DNA of 64,000 bases from Pseudochrobactrum saccharolyticum (GCF_008801715.1 NZ_VZPG01000001.1:1178001-1242000), one strand, 5' to 3'. Positions 1 to 9,619 are shown, counted from the stretch's first letter. Numbers and translations are program-made. The notes: a model not told the origin generated them from the letters alone.

Positions 1-33
1 AGACCACTTCATTGAGTATTTCATGAAAGGCAT
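1..33 (-). CDS. possible 5' end of a further pilus-locus gene (partial)
   Basis: An open frame runs leftward from an ATG at 33 and leaves the window after 11 codons (MPFMKYSMKWS). A GAGG lies about 13 bases upstream and in-frame ATGs follow at 24 and 12. Its place just after two TadE-like genes on the same strand suggests the next gene of the same operon, often a TadG-like protein, but the visible stretch is too short to identify. Confidence 0.25.
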   Translation of the reverse strand, partial: MPFMKYSMKWS

Positions 34-71
34 ATCATGAAAACTACCTCAAGCGTCAAGCAAGGAAATCA

Positions 72-704
72 TCAGCACTGAGGGCAAGGAATAACATCTG
101 AATAGCGCGGACTGGCAAAATAAATTTCTTCCATGTCTATATTGGGAAGAACCGATGAGAGCAGAGGTATATAAGTATATTGCGTCTCAACACGAATATA
201 ATTCATTGGCTCTTGTCGCAGTTTTTCCGGAAGATAATCCCGCTTTGCTTGTTGCTCCTTTGGATTCCCTTTTTCGATGAAGCCAGGTGTCTTGCGTGAC
301 CAATCCAATCTGACAACAAGTTTATTACTATTATTTACTCTCTCAACTCTGAGAAACGAAATCCTCATTTCGGGTTTGGTTACGGACGGAAACATTATCG
401 TCGAGCCAATAGTAAAAATGTCATCGAGTTGTGCCGGCAGCACACTGATCTGCCGGCTCACCAAATCTCCGACAACACTGGCAACCCGATTCACTTTGCG
501 GTTTGCATCCACGCCACGCGAAACATCAGCGACACCGGCATAAATAAAAATCATCACCGGTAAAAGAAGCGCAAACTCCACTGCGGATATACCGCGTTCG
601 TCTTTGCTAAATTTTCTTGAGAGTGCAAATATATTCACACAGAACTTTCGCAAACTGCCGGTCAAAGTCAATCGTGCCCCGTTTATATTACAATGGAACC
701 TCAT
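72..704 (-). CDS. TadE/TadG-like pseudopilin of the Tad pilus locus
   Basis: A 210-residue protein with a basic N-terminus, then the TadE-like signature DERG-ISAVEFALLLP at residues 35-49: a Gly (38) that fits prepilin-peptidase cleavage, Glu at +5 (43), and one hydrophobic helix to about residue 57. The rest is predicted periplasmic. TadE-family proteins are minor pseudopilins processed by the CpaA/TadV peptidase and needed for Flp pilus assembly. The start ATG at 704 overlaps the stop of the upstream TadE-like gene by four bases (ATGA), so the two are translationally coupled. Which of TadE, TadF or TadG it corresponds to cannot be settled from sequence alone; no von Willebrand domain is apparent. 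Confidence 0.75.
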   Translation of the reverse strand: MRFHCNINGARLTLTGSLRKFCVNIFALSRKFSKDERGISAVEFALLLPVMIFIYAGVADVSRGVDANRKVNRVASVVGDLVSRQISVLPAQLDDIFTIGSTIMFPSVTKPEMRISFLRVERVNNSNKLVVRLDWSRKTPGFIEKGNPKEQQAKRDYLPEKLRQEPMNYIRVETQYTYIPLLSSVLPNIDMEEIYFASPRYSDVIPCPQC

Positions 705-1270
705 CCTGAAAACGGTTCATTCTGCCAGGTCACAGTCGTAAACAGAGGAAGTACTCTGTCTCCATTTTCTGGTTTTGGATTTAAATAATAAAAAATATTG
801 GTCAGAACCGGCCAGCGATATAATACATTTAGCTGATTAATTGTTGATGGCCCACCCAGATTAATCTGGGTAGGAAGACCAAGTTTTCCGTTGCTGGTTA
901 CAAGATTTTTAACAGGAACATCAGAAAAAGTACTATAATTATTCAAATTAATCTGAAGATTTTTTTCGCAATCAACGACAGGTATAAATTGTATTTTTTG
1001 ACAAATACGATCTTTCAACGCTTCCGGCGTTGTATTTTCTTTCGTATCCTGTCCTGTATAAAATCGCCGGCTTGCATCTTCTGTCGCATAAGTCAGCATT
1101 TGCTGTACAGTGAAACTCAGCCCCAGTTCGACAATTGCGAAAATCAAAAACAAAAACGGAAAAGCGACCAGCGCAAACTCCACCGCTGTAACGCCTCGTT
1201 CATCCCGCCGGAACGAGCGAAGTGACTTTACAAAATGTCGGACAGAGTTTTTCTCAGCTCGGCTACTCAT
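701..1270 (-). CDS. TadE-family pilus assembly protein
   Basis: A 189-residue protein with the TadE motif DERG-VTAVEFALVAFP at residues 23-37: processing Gly 26, Glu 31 at +5, followed by a transmembrane helix to about 50. The C-terminal 130 residues are predicted periplasmic and hold a Cys pair near residues 90-100 (DRICQKIQ and VVDCEK). It is the first gene of a leftward pair with the 72-704 gene. The start ATG at 1270 has no strong Shine-Dalgarno sequence. Its role is inferred from the family: a minor pseudopilin in Tad pilus biogenesis. It faces away from the cpa operon, so it has its own promoter region around 1271-1323. Confidence 0.8.
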   Translation of the reverse strand: MSSRAEKNSVRHFVKSLRSFRRDERGVTAVEFALVAFPFLFLIFAIVELGLSFTVQQMLTYATEDASRRFYTGQDTKENTTPEALKDRICQKIQFIPVVDCEKNLQINLNNYSTFSDVPVKNLVTSNGKLGLPTQINLGGPSTINQLNVLYRWPVLTNIFYYLNPKPENGDRVLPLFTTVTWQNEPFSG

Positions 1271-1323
1271 GATCTATTAAATTTTCCTGCAGTAGGACAG
1301 AAAATTGAAAACCTAGAATATAA

Positions 1324-1740
1324 TCAGGATCTTGGCGGAGCCACAACTTTAACTTTCGGCTCACAAATCGGCGTGCAGGACAATACAATCATATTGGAGC
1401 CCCGAAAAACACGGGTCGTTGCCAGATCGTTTTGTCCGACCATGACTTTTTCATCCAGTAATGTATCCCCGCTCTGATCTATAACAACCAGATTGGTGAC
1501 ACCATTATTACGTCCGGTCAGAATAATGGTTTTGGCATCCTGCATAACGGCATCAGCAATAGCATCATTTCCAATAATGACTGACTTAACAGGCTTATCC
1601 AGTCGCAAAATATGCGCCTGATCTGTCTGAACCTGTATTGCCTGAATTTCTGTCGCCCCAGCCGGATAGGTTAAGATACCTGCCCCCAGCAAAGCTGCAA
1701 CTATAAATTTTTTCAGATCTGTCATCTTCTTATCAGCCAT
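1324..1740 (-). CDS. orphan secretin-N-domain (pilus assembly N-terminal) protein
   Basis: A 138-residue protein with a signal peptide (hydrophobic to about residue 28) and then one domain like the N-terminal domain of CpaC: residues about 30-100 align by eye with CpaC residues about 37-120, including the pattern DAIADAV...ILTGRNNGVTNLVV against PATADAV...YLFGKSVGQTNIIV. It lacks the secretin core. The C-terminus carries a Cys pair (LSCTPICEP). The start at 1740 was chosen because ACGGGGC lies about 8 bases upstream; an in-frame ATG at 1761 is weaker. It sits between the pseudopilin pair and cpaA, so a periplasmic accessory role in the same pilus is likely but unproven. Confidence 0.75.
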   Translation of the reverse strand: MADKKMTDLKKFIVAALLGAGILTYPAGATEIQAIQVQTDQAHILRLDKPVKSVIIGNDAIADAVMQDAKTIILTGRNNGVTNLVVIDQSGDTLLDEKVMVGQNDLATTRVFRGSNMIVLSCTPICEPKVKVVAPPRS

Positions 1741-1945
1741 AAAATATGCCCCGTAGCTCACCGCACTATGCGCAACAGGGATGAAAGAACAATTAATAGC
1801 TATATTTCCCTCATCGCCGATCTGGATGTTCTCCGTAAAATACTATGGCATCCGGCAGCATTAACCTGAAGGTAAACAGCATACAGTATCTCTGGCAGCA
1901 ACAGGATGAAACTCAAACAATGCTATTGTAAAATTCAGGCCGCAT

Positions 1946-2443
1946 ATGCTCGCTTTTCTCACTGCTCTGATTTTTTGCGGCACCATGATCTATGCTGCAG
2001 TTTCTGATCTTCTGTTTATGAAGATCCGTAATATTGCCTGCCTGCTTTTTGCCGCAGCGTTTCTTGTTCTGGCACCGCTTTACGGGCTTCCTACAAAAGA
2101 TATCTTTCTTCACATTGCAGCGGGCGCGATTGCCCTCGCTATCTGTTTTGCTTTGTTTTTCATCAATGCTATGGGTGGCGGAGATGCCAAACTAATCAGT
2201 GCCACAGCTCTCTGGACCGGATTTTCAGTCAGTCTTGCAGATTATTTACTGATAAGCGCAATTACAGGCGGTATTTTAACACTATGTATTCTCTTGCTGC
2301 GCAAATTTATCGACAGAAGTAAAATTGAACATATCGCTTTTCTATACCGTTTGAGTGATCCCAAAAAAGGTATTCCCTATGGTATAGCTTTGGCCATTGC
2401 CGGTTTATGGATATATCCCGATCTTGCTTTGGTTAGGGCCTGA
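1946..2443 (+). CDS. cpaA: prepilin peptidase CpaA/TadV
   Basis: A type IV prepilin peptidase (A24 family, short form without the methylase domain), 165 residues, nearly all membrane-embedded. The two catalytic aspartates are visible: Asp21 in the SDLLFMKIRN segment and Asp80 in the GGGD motif at 77-80. It cleaves the leader of Flp pilin and TadE-type pseudopilins at the cytoplasmic face of the inner membrane. AGG about 6 bases before the ATG supports the start. It is the first plus-strand gene of the cpa block, but about 147 bases separate it from cpaB, so cpaB may have its own promoter. Confidence 0.9.
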   Translation: MLAFLTALIFCGTMIYAAVSDLLFMKIRNIACLLFAAAFLVLAPLYGLPTKDIFLHIAAGAIALAICFALFFINAMGGGDAKLISATALWTGFSVSLADYLLISAITGGILTLCILLLRKFIDRSKIEHIAFLYRLSDPKKGIPYGIALAIAGLWIYPDLALVRA

Positions 2444-2516
2444 AAACCGGCATAACAAATCTTCCCCCCACCAATTCAGCAATAACTGTTTTAATAAAAT
2501 CAATAATAATAGTTCG

Positions 2517-2524
2517 TTAACCAT
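2517..2524 (+). promoter_or_regulatory. CtrA half-site upstream of cpaB
   Basis: TTAACCAT, the exact half-site described for the alphaproteobacterial cell-cycle regulator CtrA, lies 67 bases before the cpaB start. A looser site (TTAA-N7-GTAA) lies at about 1861-1875, before cpaA. Known: CtrA controls pilA in Caulobacter. Inferred: cell-cycle control of this pilus locus. An 8-mer can occur by chance. Confidence 0.4.
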
Positions 2525-2590
2525 AATTATACGATTCTTGCTGCATTTAGAGTATGTGCCAAAATCACACGCTCAATGCGGGGATATCAA

Positions 2591-3400
2591 ATGAACACTT
2601 CACGCCTGATCATTCTGGCTGTTGCCGTGCTTGCCGCCGGTGCCGCAGGCTATATTGCTTTGACCATGACAGACGCCCCGCCGCAGGTCATTGAAGTCAG
2701 TGCTCCCGCACCGGTTTTGCCTGTGAAAGATGTTCTGACTGCTTCATCTAATCTGGCCGTCGGATCGTCATTATCCGGTCAACTACAATGGCAATCCTGG
2801 CCTACAGCTTCAGTAACCGCAGATTACATAACGCGTGATTCACAACCGGACGCACTGGATGTCATGCAAAAATCCAGCCTGCGCCTTCCGGTTCTGGCCG
2901 GAGAACCTATCCGCAAAGTTAAACTGATCGGCGAAGGGGAACAATTCATGTCCTCTTTGCTGCCACAAGGTATGCGTGCCATCGCGACTAATATTGCTGC
3001 AGAAAGTTCCGCCGGTGGCTTCATTCTTCCCGGTGATCGCGTCGATGTCATTCTCACTCGTGCGGACCGGAATGCTGCCAATAAGAGTATGCCATTCTTA
3101 ACAGAAACCATTTTAGAAAATGTTCGCGTGCTGGCCATCGATCAGACGATCAAAGAAGATGATGAAGGCAAAAAAGATATTATCGGCCGCACCGCAACTC
3201 TGGAAGTTACCCATGAACAGGCTGAGATCATGGCTGTTGCCCAATCTGTGGCGGACCGGATCAGCCTGACATTGCGCTCAGTTCGTGATGCAAAACCAGA
3301 GCCATCCAGCTCATCCGACTATCTTGTTGTTTCACCTTCCAAAAACGGGCCGGTCAAAATGATTAAATCTGGCAATCTTACCGAAGTTGGGATCAACTAA
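2591..3400 (+). CDS. cpaB: Flp pilus assembly protein CpaB/RcpC
   Basis: A 269-residue CpaB: an N-terminal membrane anchor (residues about 5-25), an SAF domain around residues 45-110 and an RcpC-type domain in the C-terminal half. CpaB is a periplasmic or outer-membrane-associated partner of the secretin CpaC in Tad pili. The start at 2591 is preferred over an in-frame ATG at 2576 because GGGGA lies about 7 bases before it. The stop overlaps the cpaC start by one base (TAATG), which implies coupled translation. Confidence 0.9.
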   Translation: MNTSRLIILAVAVLAAGAAGYIALTMTDAPPQVIEVSAPAPVLPVKDVLTASSNLAVGSSLSGQLQWQSWPTASVTADYITRDSQPDALDVMQKSSLRLPVLAGEPIRKVKLIGEGEQFMSSLLPQGMRAIATNIAAESSAGGFILPGDRVDVILTRADRNAANKSMPFLTETILENVRVLAIDQTIKEDDEGKKDIIGRTATLEVTHEQAEIMAVAQSVADRISLTLRSVRDAKPEPSSSSDYLVVSPSKNGPVKMIKSGNLTEVGIN

Positions 3401-4917
3401 TGACACGTCCATCTTTTTCCCAAACTCGCGTCAGTTCACAGTTGAAACCACTGTTCCTTTCTGCTGCCCTCATTATACCGGTTCTCAGTTCCAATCCGGT
3501 GCAGGCACAGGACGTTCAGATTTCCAGTACGGGACGCTCGCAACCGGTCAATCTCGGACTGGGCAAGTCAATTGTCATTGATCTGCCACAGGACGCCTAT
3601 GATATTCTGGTTGCCAATCCGGCAACAGCCGATGCTGTTACACGAACAGCACGGCGTATTTACCTGTTCGGTAAGTCCGTTGGACAAACCAATATTATTG
3701 TTTTTGGCAAAGACGGCGAACAGATTGCCAGCCTTGATCTGAAAATTGAACGTGATGTCAGCAGCCTGTCATCTTCATTGCGAAAATATATTCCGGGCTC
3801 AGATATCAAAATTGAACTTATCAATGATAATATTGTTCTGACTGGTACGGTTCAGACCCCGCAGGACGCGGCACAAGCCGCCAAACTTGCCGAATTGCTG
3901 GTTTCGGGCGGTGAAGCGACAACAGGTCAATATGATAAAAGTTCCACGTCAACTTCCGGTAACAGTATTACAATTTCTAATGGTTCTGATCGGGAAGACC
4001 GTCGTGCCAGTAAAATCATCAATCTGATTACAATTGTCGGCGAGGATCAGGTCACCCTGAAAGTAACCGTCGCCGAAGTCAGCCGCACGGTGATGAAACA
4101 GCTCGGTGTGAATATGGTTGGCAGTGCCAGTATGAATGGCGTGACCTTCAGCGGTGTTGCAGGAAATTTACCAGGTGGATTAGGGCAGAATGTAAGTAAC
4201 TCCTTAGGCCTCCGCACCAGCAACTTCCGTGGCTACCTACAGGCAATGGAAACCGCTGGAGCGATGAAAACCCTTGCAGAACCAACACTTACGGCAATTT
4301 CCGGTGAGAAGGCTGCTTTTCAGGTTGGCGGCGAATATAATGTTCTTGATACCGTTGATTATGAAGATGATGGGAAGCGCAAAAATACGCTTGCCAAAAT
4401 TGAATATGGTATCGGACTGGAATTCATGCCGACTGTTCTGGGGCCGGGACGCATATCTTTAAAAGTTCGCACGTCAGTTTCTGAACCAACAAATGAAGGT
4501 TCGGCAACGCAAAGCACCGGTGAATTCAGTCCTAATATTATTTCTTTGCGGAAACGCATTGCAGATACCACCGTTGAAATACCATCCGGTGGCTCCATGA
4601 TGATCGGCGGTCTTATCCGCGATGAAACCCGCCAATCCATTAACGGCACACCAGGCCTGTCCAAAATTCCGGTACTCGGCACACTGTTCCGAAGCAGGGA
4701 ATTCCTGCGCAATGAATCTGAACTTGTAGTGATCGTTACACCATATCTGGTTCGTTCAACAGCACGAACCGAACTGGCACGACCCGACGATAATCTGGCC
4801 CCGCCAAGCGATGCAGCAGGCTTTGTGTTGGGTAAAGTTAATCGTGTTTATGGCTCCGCAAAAACCAACCTGCCAAACGGCCGCTATAACGGCGTTGTCG
4901 GCTTCATCTACAAATAA
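3400..4917 (+). CDS. cpaC: Tad pilus outer-membrane secretin CpaC
   Basis: A 505-residue secretin. It has a cleavable signal peptide ending near residue 36 (VQAQ), the pilus-assembly N domain at about 37-120, a BON-like domain at about 125-180, a Ser/Gly-rich linker at about 180-200, and the secretin core at about 210-455, with typical GGLIRDE and GTPGLSKIPVLG stretches. It forms the ring through which the Flp pilus crosses the outer membrane. It follows cpaB with a one-base overlap, and cpaD begins 13 bases after it with a GAGGGCAGG ribosome site between. Confidence 0.93.
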   Translation: MTRPSFSQTRVSSQLKPLFLSAALIIPVLSSNPVQAQDVQISSTGRSQPVNLGLGKSIVIDLPQDAYDILVANPATADAVTRTARRIYLFGKSVGQTNIIVFGKDGEQIASLDLKIERDVSSLSSSLRKYIPGSDIKIELINDNIVLTGTVQTPQDAAQAAKLAELLVSGGEATTGQYDKSSTSTSGNSITISNGSDREDRRASKIINLITIVGEDQVTLKVTVAEVSRTVMKQLGVNMVGSASMNGVTFSGVAGNLPGGLGQNVSNSLGLRTSNFRGYLQAMETAGAMKTLAEPTLTAISGEKAAFQVGGEYNVLDTVDYEDDGKRKNTLAKIEYGIGLEFMPTVLGPGRISLKVRTSVSEPTNEGSATQSTGEFSPNIISLRKRIADTTVEIPSGGSMMIGGLIRDETRQSINGTPGLSKIPVLGTLFRSREFLRNESELVVIVTPYLVRSTARTELARPDDNLAPPSDAAGFVLGKVNRVYGSAKTNLPNGRYNGVVGFIYK

Positions 4918-4930
4918 GAGGGCAGGCATT

Positions 4931-5674
4931 ATGAGAAAAATTATCGTTCCCCACTCCCGTTCAGTTCTCATTGGCAGCAGTCTTTTTGTGACCATGCTGC
5001 TGGCAGGATGTGCCAATACACATCATGTGACAGTCGGTGCCACGCCGGATGATTACCGTACCAATCATCCGATCACGATTCAGGAGCGTGAAAAAACAGC
5101 CGATATTCCTGTAAGCAGAAATGACAAAAAACTCAGCCTGACACAGCGCAGCATTGTCCAGAACGCAGTTGATGGCTATCGCCGCCAGGGCTCAGGCATG
5201 GTTTTTATTCTTTTGCCTGAGGGTAGTGCCAATCAATCGGCCGCCTATCAAATCAGCATGGATATAGCCAAAGTCTTAAGACAAGGCGGGGTTCTGGCCA
5301 GCAATATTGCTACTCAGAGCTATCAGGTAAATAATCCGCAAATCTCTGCGCCTGTCCGTATCAGTTATTATGCGATGACAGCAGGAACGGGCCCTTGCGG
5401 ACGTTGGCCCGACGATATGCTCAACACTGCAGAGAACAAACATTATGCCAATTTTGGTTGCGCATCGCAGGCAAATCTGGCCGCACAAGTTGCAAATCCG
5501 GCAGATCTCTTAGGCCCTCGTGCAACAGCCCCACTCAGCGGCACACGTAATGACCGAGTTCTGAGTGGAGTGAAAAAAGATGCCCCTGACAATGGTTACG
5601 ACAATGTTTCACCAAGTATATCAAAGGTCTGGACCGAACAACGCAGCCAGATTGTAAACTATACCAACCAATAG
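4931..5674 (+). CDS. cpaD: Tad pilus lipoprotein CpaD
   Basis: A 247-residue CpaD-family protein. The N-terminus carries a lipoprotein signal with lipobox LAGC (Cys about residue 27). The body contains the family-typical GCASQANLAAQVANPADLLGPR segment in two adjoining pieces near residues 175-200. CpaD is an outer-membrane-linked partner of the secretin. The frame extends upstream to 4811 inside cpaC, but the ATG at 4931 has GAGGGCAGG just before it and gives a normal signal peptide, so that start was chosen. Fourth gene of the cpa operon. Confidence 0.9.
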   Translation: MRKIIVPHSRSVLIGSSLFVTMLLAGCANTHHVTVGATPDDYRTNHPITIQEREKTADIPVSRNDKKLSLTQRSIVQNAVDGYRRQGSGMVFILLPEGSANQSAAYQISMDIAKVLRQGGVLASNIATQSYQVNNPQISAPVRISYYAMTAGTGPCGRWPDDMLNTAENKHYANFGCASQANLAAQVANPADLLGPRATAPLSGTRNDRVLSGVKKDAPDNGYDNVSPSISKVWTEQRSQIVNYTNQ

Positions 5675-5756
5675 CAAGAACCAGAAAAACGAAATAATCC
5701 GGCTTACACGAGATTTCTGCAAACCGGGCATACAACTTTCAACAAAGGTCGTGATC

Positions 5757-7034
5757 GTGGAAAACAGTGTCACATCAACAATTATGCTTCAGGGTGAGGA
5801 CGCGGATATAGCCCATATCCGCCCGCTGCCGCGCCTGAATATTGATGCGTTCTGTGAAACAGAAGCCGGCCTGTCTGTTTTGCAAGCCTGCTCTCAGGAT
5901 CGGCGTCTCACACGCACCCGCTGGCACATCCGCTCCGGTGGCATTGGTGTGGCACTTGAAGCCTATCAAAGCACTTCCACGCCACATCTCATTATTCTTG
6001 AAAGTGCTGCTGGGCCAGATCAGTTGCTTGCAGATATAATGCAGCTTGCAGAAGTCTGTGACAGCGGAACCCGCGTTCTGATTATCGGCCGCAGCAACGA
6101 AGTCCGGCTGTATCGTGAACTGATCCGTAATGGCATTTCCGATTACCTTGTTTCTCCTGCAAGTCTGTCGGAAGTTATATCCGTACTGAATAACCTGTTT
6201 ACAGATCCGGCTACTGCGCCCTCCGGCAGAAGTATTGCTGTCATTGGTGCTAAAGGTGGTGTTGGCTCATCCACTCTTGCTCATAACATCAGTTGGAGCC
6301 TTGCTAACCAGTTCAAACATGAGGTTGTGCTTGCCGATATGGATCTGCCATTCGGCACGGTCAATATTAATTTCGATCAGGATCCGACACTGGGGATTGC
6401 AGACGCGGTCTATGCACCGGAACGGGTGGATGAAGTCTATCTTGACCGTCTTCTGGCAGAGAGTTCAGAACATTTATCACTGCTGGCAGCACCATCAACC
6501 CTCGAAAAAACCTATGACTTTGATACGGAATCCTTTGTTTCTGTGATCGATGCGGCTCTGCGTACCACACAATTGCTGATACTCGACATACCGCATAACT
6601 GGAACAGCTGGACACGTACAACTTTGATGCGGGCTGACGAGATTATCATTGTTGCCACACCGGATTTAGCCAGTTTGCGTAATACCAAGAATTTGCTGGA
6701 TACGCTGATTCTGCTGCGACCGAATGATAAGCCCGCACATCTTATTCTGAATCAGACCGGTGTACCGAAGCGTCCTGAAATTTCTGCTGCGGATTTCTGC
6801 TCACCGCTAAATATTAAACCTTTGGCTGTAATTGAATTTGATCCGCAGTTTTTCGGAACAGCGGCAAATAATGCCCATATGCTCGCAGAGGCCGATCCGA
6901 ACCACAAGATTTCACAAAAAATCACTGAAATCGCACGAGAACTACTCGGTAAACATGATGCACCGGAGCAGCGCAAAAAAGCTAAACCGCTGGCCGGACT
7001 TCTCAGTAAGCTTAAGCGTAAAAAATCTGCCTGA
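5757..7034 (+). CDS. cpaE: pilus assembly ATPase CpaE (MinD-like)
   Basis: A 425-residue CpaE: an N-terminal receiver-like domain (about 30-145) without an obvious phosphorylation pocket, then a ParA/MinD-type ATPase. The deviant Walker A is KGGVGSST at residues 166-173, followed by LADMDLPFG. CpaE places the pilus machinery at the cell pole in Caulobacter. The start is GTG. The GTG at 5757 lies 8 bases after AAAGG, a better spacing than the in-frame GTG at 5751, which is only 2 bases from it. About 80 bases separate it from cpaD, but strand and order fit one operon. Confidence 0.88.
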   Translation: MENSVTSTIMLQGEDADIAHIRPLPRLNIDAFCETEAGLSVLQACSQDRRLTRTRWHIRSGGIGVALEAYQSTSTPHLIILESAAGPDQLLADIMQLAEVCDSGTRVLIIGRSNEVRLYRELIRNGISDYLVSPASLSEVISVLNNLFTDPATAPSGRSIAVIGAKGGVGSSTLAHNISWSLANQFKHEVVLADMDLPFGTVNINFDQDPTLGIADAVYAPERVDEVYLDRLLAESSEHLSLLAAPSTLEKTYDFDTESFVSVIDAALRTTQLLILDIPHNWNSWTRTTLMRADEIIIVATPDLASLRNTKNLLDTLILLRPNDKPAHLILNQTGVPKRPEISAADFCSPLNIKPLAVIEFDPQFFGTAANNAHMLAEADPNHKISQKITEIARELLGKHDAPEQRKKAKPLAGLLSKLKRKKSA

Positions 7035-7056
7035 CGGACAAGGATAAACAACAGCC

Positions 7057-8520
7057 ATGTTTGGAAAAAGAGGTGCAGCCTCCCCAACCACCGGTACTGT
7101 AAAACCTGCTGCTGCGACAGCCGGTCAGACAGCGAACTTGACTCCGCCTTCACAGGTCAACACGGCTGCACCTGCATCGGAAAAATCTGCGGCAAAAGCG
7201 GTAACGGCGCCGGCTGCCCGTGAAAAATCACAGGCTTATTACGATACGAAATCCCAAATCTTTGCAGCGCTGATTGATACAATCGACCTGTCGCAATTAT
7301 CAAGAATGGATGCGGATGCCGCCCGTGATGATATACGCGAGATCGTCAATGATATTATCTCGATCAAGAATTTCGTTATGTCGATTGCCGAGCAGGAAGA
7401 ATTGCTCGACGATATTTGCAACGATGTTCTGGGTTATGGGCCGCTGGAACCACTGCTGGCACGTGATGATATTGCCGATATCATGGTCAACAGTGCGCGC
7501 AAAACCTATATTGAAGTCAATGGCCGTGTGCAGGAAACCAATGTCCGTTTCCGCGATAATCAGCAATTGCTGAATATCTGCCAGCGTATTGTTTCTCAGG
7601 TCGGCCGCCGTGTTGATGAATCCAGCCCGATCTGTGACGCCCGTCTTCCGGACGGATCGCGTGTGAACGTTATCACTTCGCCGCTGGCTATTGATGGCAC
7701 AGCTCTGACCATTCGTAAATTTAAAAAAGACAAACTGACTCTGGATCAGCTGGTCCGTTTCGGCAGTATTTCGCAGATGGGTTCGGAACTGCTGCAAATT
7801 ATCGGCCGTGTGCGCTGCAATATCATTATTTCAGGTGGTACAGGTTCCGGTAAAACCACGCTTCTCAACTGTCTGACACGCTATATTGATGAAACTGAGC
7901 GTATCATTACCTGCGAAGATTCGGCGGAATTGCAATTACAGCAGCCCCATGTCGTTCGTCTGGAAACCCGCCCGCCCAATCTTGAAGGTGAAGGCGAGAT
8001 CACCATGCGCGATCTGGTTAAAAACTGTCTGCGTATGCGTCCTGAGAGAATTATCGTCGGTGAAGTCCGTGGCCCTGAAGTTTTCGATCTGCTTCAGGCC
8101 ATGAATACCGGCCATGACGGCTCCATGGGCACGATTCACTCCAACAGCCCGCGCGAATGTCTGAACCGTATGGAAGCCATGATTGCCATGGGCGGCTACA
8201 CACTGCCGCAGCGCACCGTGCGTGAAATTATTGTCGGTTCCGTTGATGTGATTATTCAGGCGACACGCCTTCGTGACGGTACACGCCGCATTACACATGT
8301 GACGGAAGTGATCGGTATGGAAGGCGATGTCATCATCACGCAGGATCTGATGAATTTTGAGTTCCTCGGTGAAGACATTAACGGCAATATTATCGGGCGG
8401 CATGTATCAAGCGGTATCGGCCGGCCGGCCTTCTGGGAGCGGGCACGCTACTATAATGAAGATCAGCGACTGGCGACTATTCTGGATACTATGGAAGTTG
8501 CCGGTAGTCAGCAGATTTAA
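7057..8520 (+). CDS. cpaF: Tad pilus motor ATPase CpaF
   Basis: A secretion ATPase of the TadA/VirB11-like GspE family, 487 residues. The first 60 residues are Ala/Pro/Thr-rich and low complexity. Walker A is GGTGSGKT at 260-267. The Walker B and His-box region near 330-365 contains IIVGEVRG and [13 protein letters not shown]. It powers Flp pilus extension and retraction at the cytoplasmic face, working with TadB and TadC. It follows cpaE by 22 bases, with AAGGA upstream of the ATG. Confidence 0.95.
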   Translation: MFGKRGAASPTTGTVKPAAATAGQTANLTPPSQVNTAAPASEKSAAKAVTAPAAREKSQAYYDTKSQIFAALIDTIDLSQLSRMDADAARDDIREIVNDIISIKNFVMSIAEQEELLDDICNDVLGYGPLEPLLARDDIADIMVNSARKTYIEVNGRVQETNVRFRDNQQLLNICQRIVSQVGRRVDESSPICDARLPDGSRVNVITSPLAIDGTALTIRKFKKDKLTLDQLVRFGSISQMGSELLQIIGRVRCNIIISGGTGSGKTTLLNCLTRYIDETERIITCEDSAELQLQQPHVVRLETRPPNLEGEGEITMRDLVKNCLRMRPERIIVGEVRGPEVFDLLQAMNTGHDGSMGTIHSNSPRECLNRMEAMIAMGGYTLPQRTVREIIVGSVDVIIQATRLRDGTRRITHVTEVIGMEGDVIITQDLMNFEFLGEDINGNIIGRHVSSGIGRPAFWERARYYNEDQRLATILDTMEVAGSQQI

Positions 8521-8602
8521 AAGAACGACAAAACACCGTCTGTATTCAATCTATTTATGTTCACAAGCATTTTATAATGTCAGGCACTGAAAGGGCATTC
8601 TT

Positions 8603-9607
8603 ATGAACGGCACAACAATTCTGCTTGTTGTTCTGGCGGCAATTGCAGTCGCTGCCTTGCTTTATGCTATCTTTTTCGATCGCATCACCGCGGAAAAAAG
8701 TGGTCAAAAGCGCCTTGACGCAATTAAGAAAACCACAACAAGCCGCGCAGTCATGCGCTCAGAGCGTGAGAAAGCCAGCGAGGCACAAAAGCGCCGCCGT
8801 ACCTTGCAGGACAATCTGGACGAACTTGACCGCCGCAACAAAGCGCAGAACAAAAATCAAAAAAAACCACCGCTGCGCATATTGCTGGCACAAGCAGGTC
8901 TCAACTGGAGCGCCCGTCAGTTTTATCTCATCAGTACGGCCAGTGCATTCATCTGTTTTCTGCTCGGGCTGATGGCTGGCATTCCTTTGATTATGTCGCC
9001 GCTAATAGCGCTGATCGGTTTTTTCGGCGTGCCGCGCTGGATCGTTTTGCATTTGCGCAAAAGGCGAATGAAGGCTTTCCTGAATGATTTTCCGAATGCG
9101 CTGGATGTCATTACTCGTTCTTTGCGCTCCGGTCTGCCTTTGAATGATAGTCTGCGCTTGCTGGCAAATGATGCGCCTTCTCCGGTCAAAGAGGAATTTC
9201 GCCGGATTGTTGAGTCTCAACAAATGGGTCTGACAATACCGGAAGCCGTTTCCAAAATGCCGGAAAACATGCCCTGCCCAGAAACAAATTTCTTTTCGAT
9301 TGTGATTCAGATTCAGTCACAGGCTGGCGGCAACTTGTCTGAGGCTTTGGGTAATTTGTCGCGTGTTTTGCGCGATCGTAAAAAAATGGCAGCCAAAGTT
9401 CAGGCCATGTCACAGGAGGCAAAAGCTTCGGCGGCGATCATCGGAGCTTTGCCATTTTTGGTTGCCACCGGTATCTCATTCATGAACCCAGGCTATATCA
9501 ACACACTATTCACCACATTCATCGGCAATGTTTTGCTTGTCATCTCAGTTGTCTTGTATTCGATTGGAATTTTCGTGATGAAAGTCATGATTAATTTCAA
9601 AATGTAA
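8603..9607 (+). CDS. tadB: Tad pilus inner-membrane platform protein TadB
   Basis: A type II secretion F-domain protein, 334 residues: N-terminal membrane helix (about 5-25), charged cytoplasmic stretch (about 30-90, Lys/Arg-rich), two helices around 110-155, the F domain around 170-295 with the RSLRSGLPL and NLSRVLRDR motifs, and C-terminal helices. TadB and TadC form the inner-membrane platform that couples CpaF to pilin. AAAGGG lies about 8 bases before the ATG. It ends 12 bases before the tadC start. Confidence 0.9.
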   Translation: MNGTTILLVVLAAIAVAALLYAIFFDRITAEKSGQKRLDAIKKTTTSRAVMRSEREKASEAQKRRRTLQDNLDELDRRNKAQNKNQKKPPLRILLAQAGLNWSARQFYLISTASAFICFLLGLMAGIPLIMSPLIALIGFFGVPRWIVLHLRKRRMKAFLNDFPNALDVITRSLRSGLPLNDSLRLLANDAPSPVKEEFRRIVESQQMGLTIPEAVSKMPENMPCPETNFFSIVIQIQSQAGGNLSEALGNLSRVLRDRKKMAAKVQAMSQEAKASAAIIGALPFLVATGISFMNPGYINTLFTTFIGNVLLVISVVLYSIGIFVMKVMINFKM

Positions 9608-9619
9608 GCGGAGGTGGTC

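Noticed and set aside
1762-1945. An Flp pilin gene before cpaA
   Set aside because: No short frame with a prepilin processing motif was found in either strand of this gap.
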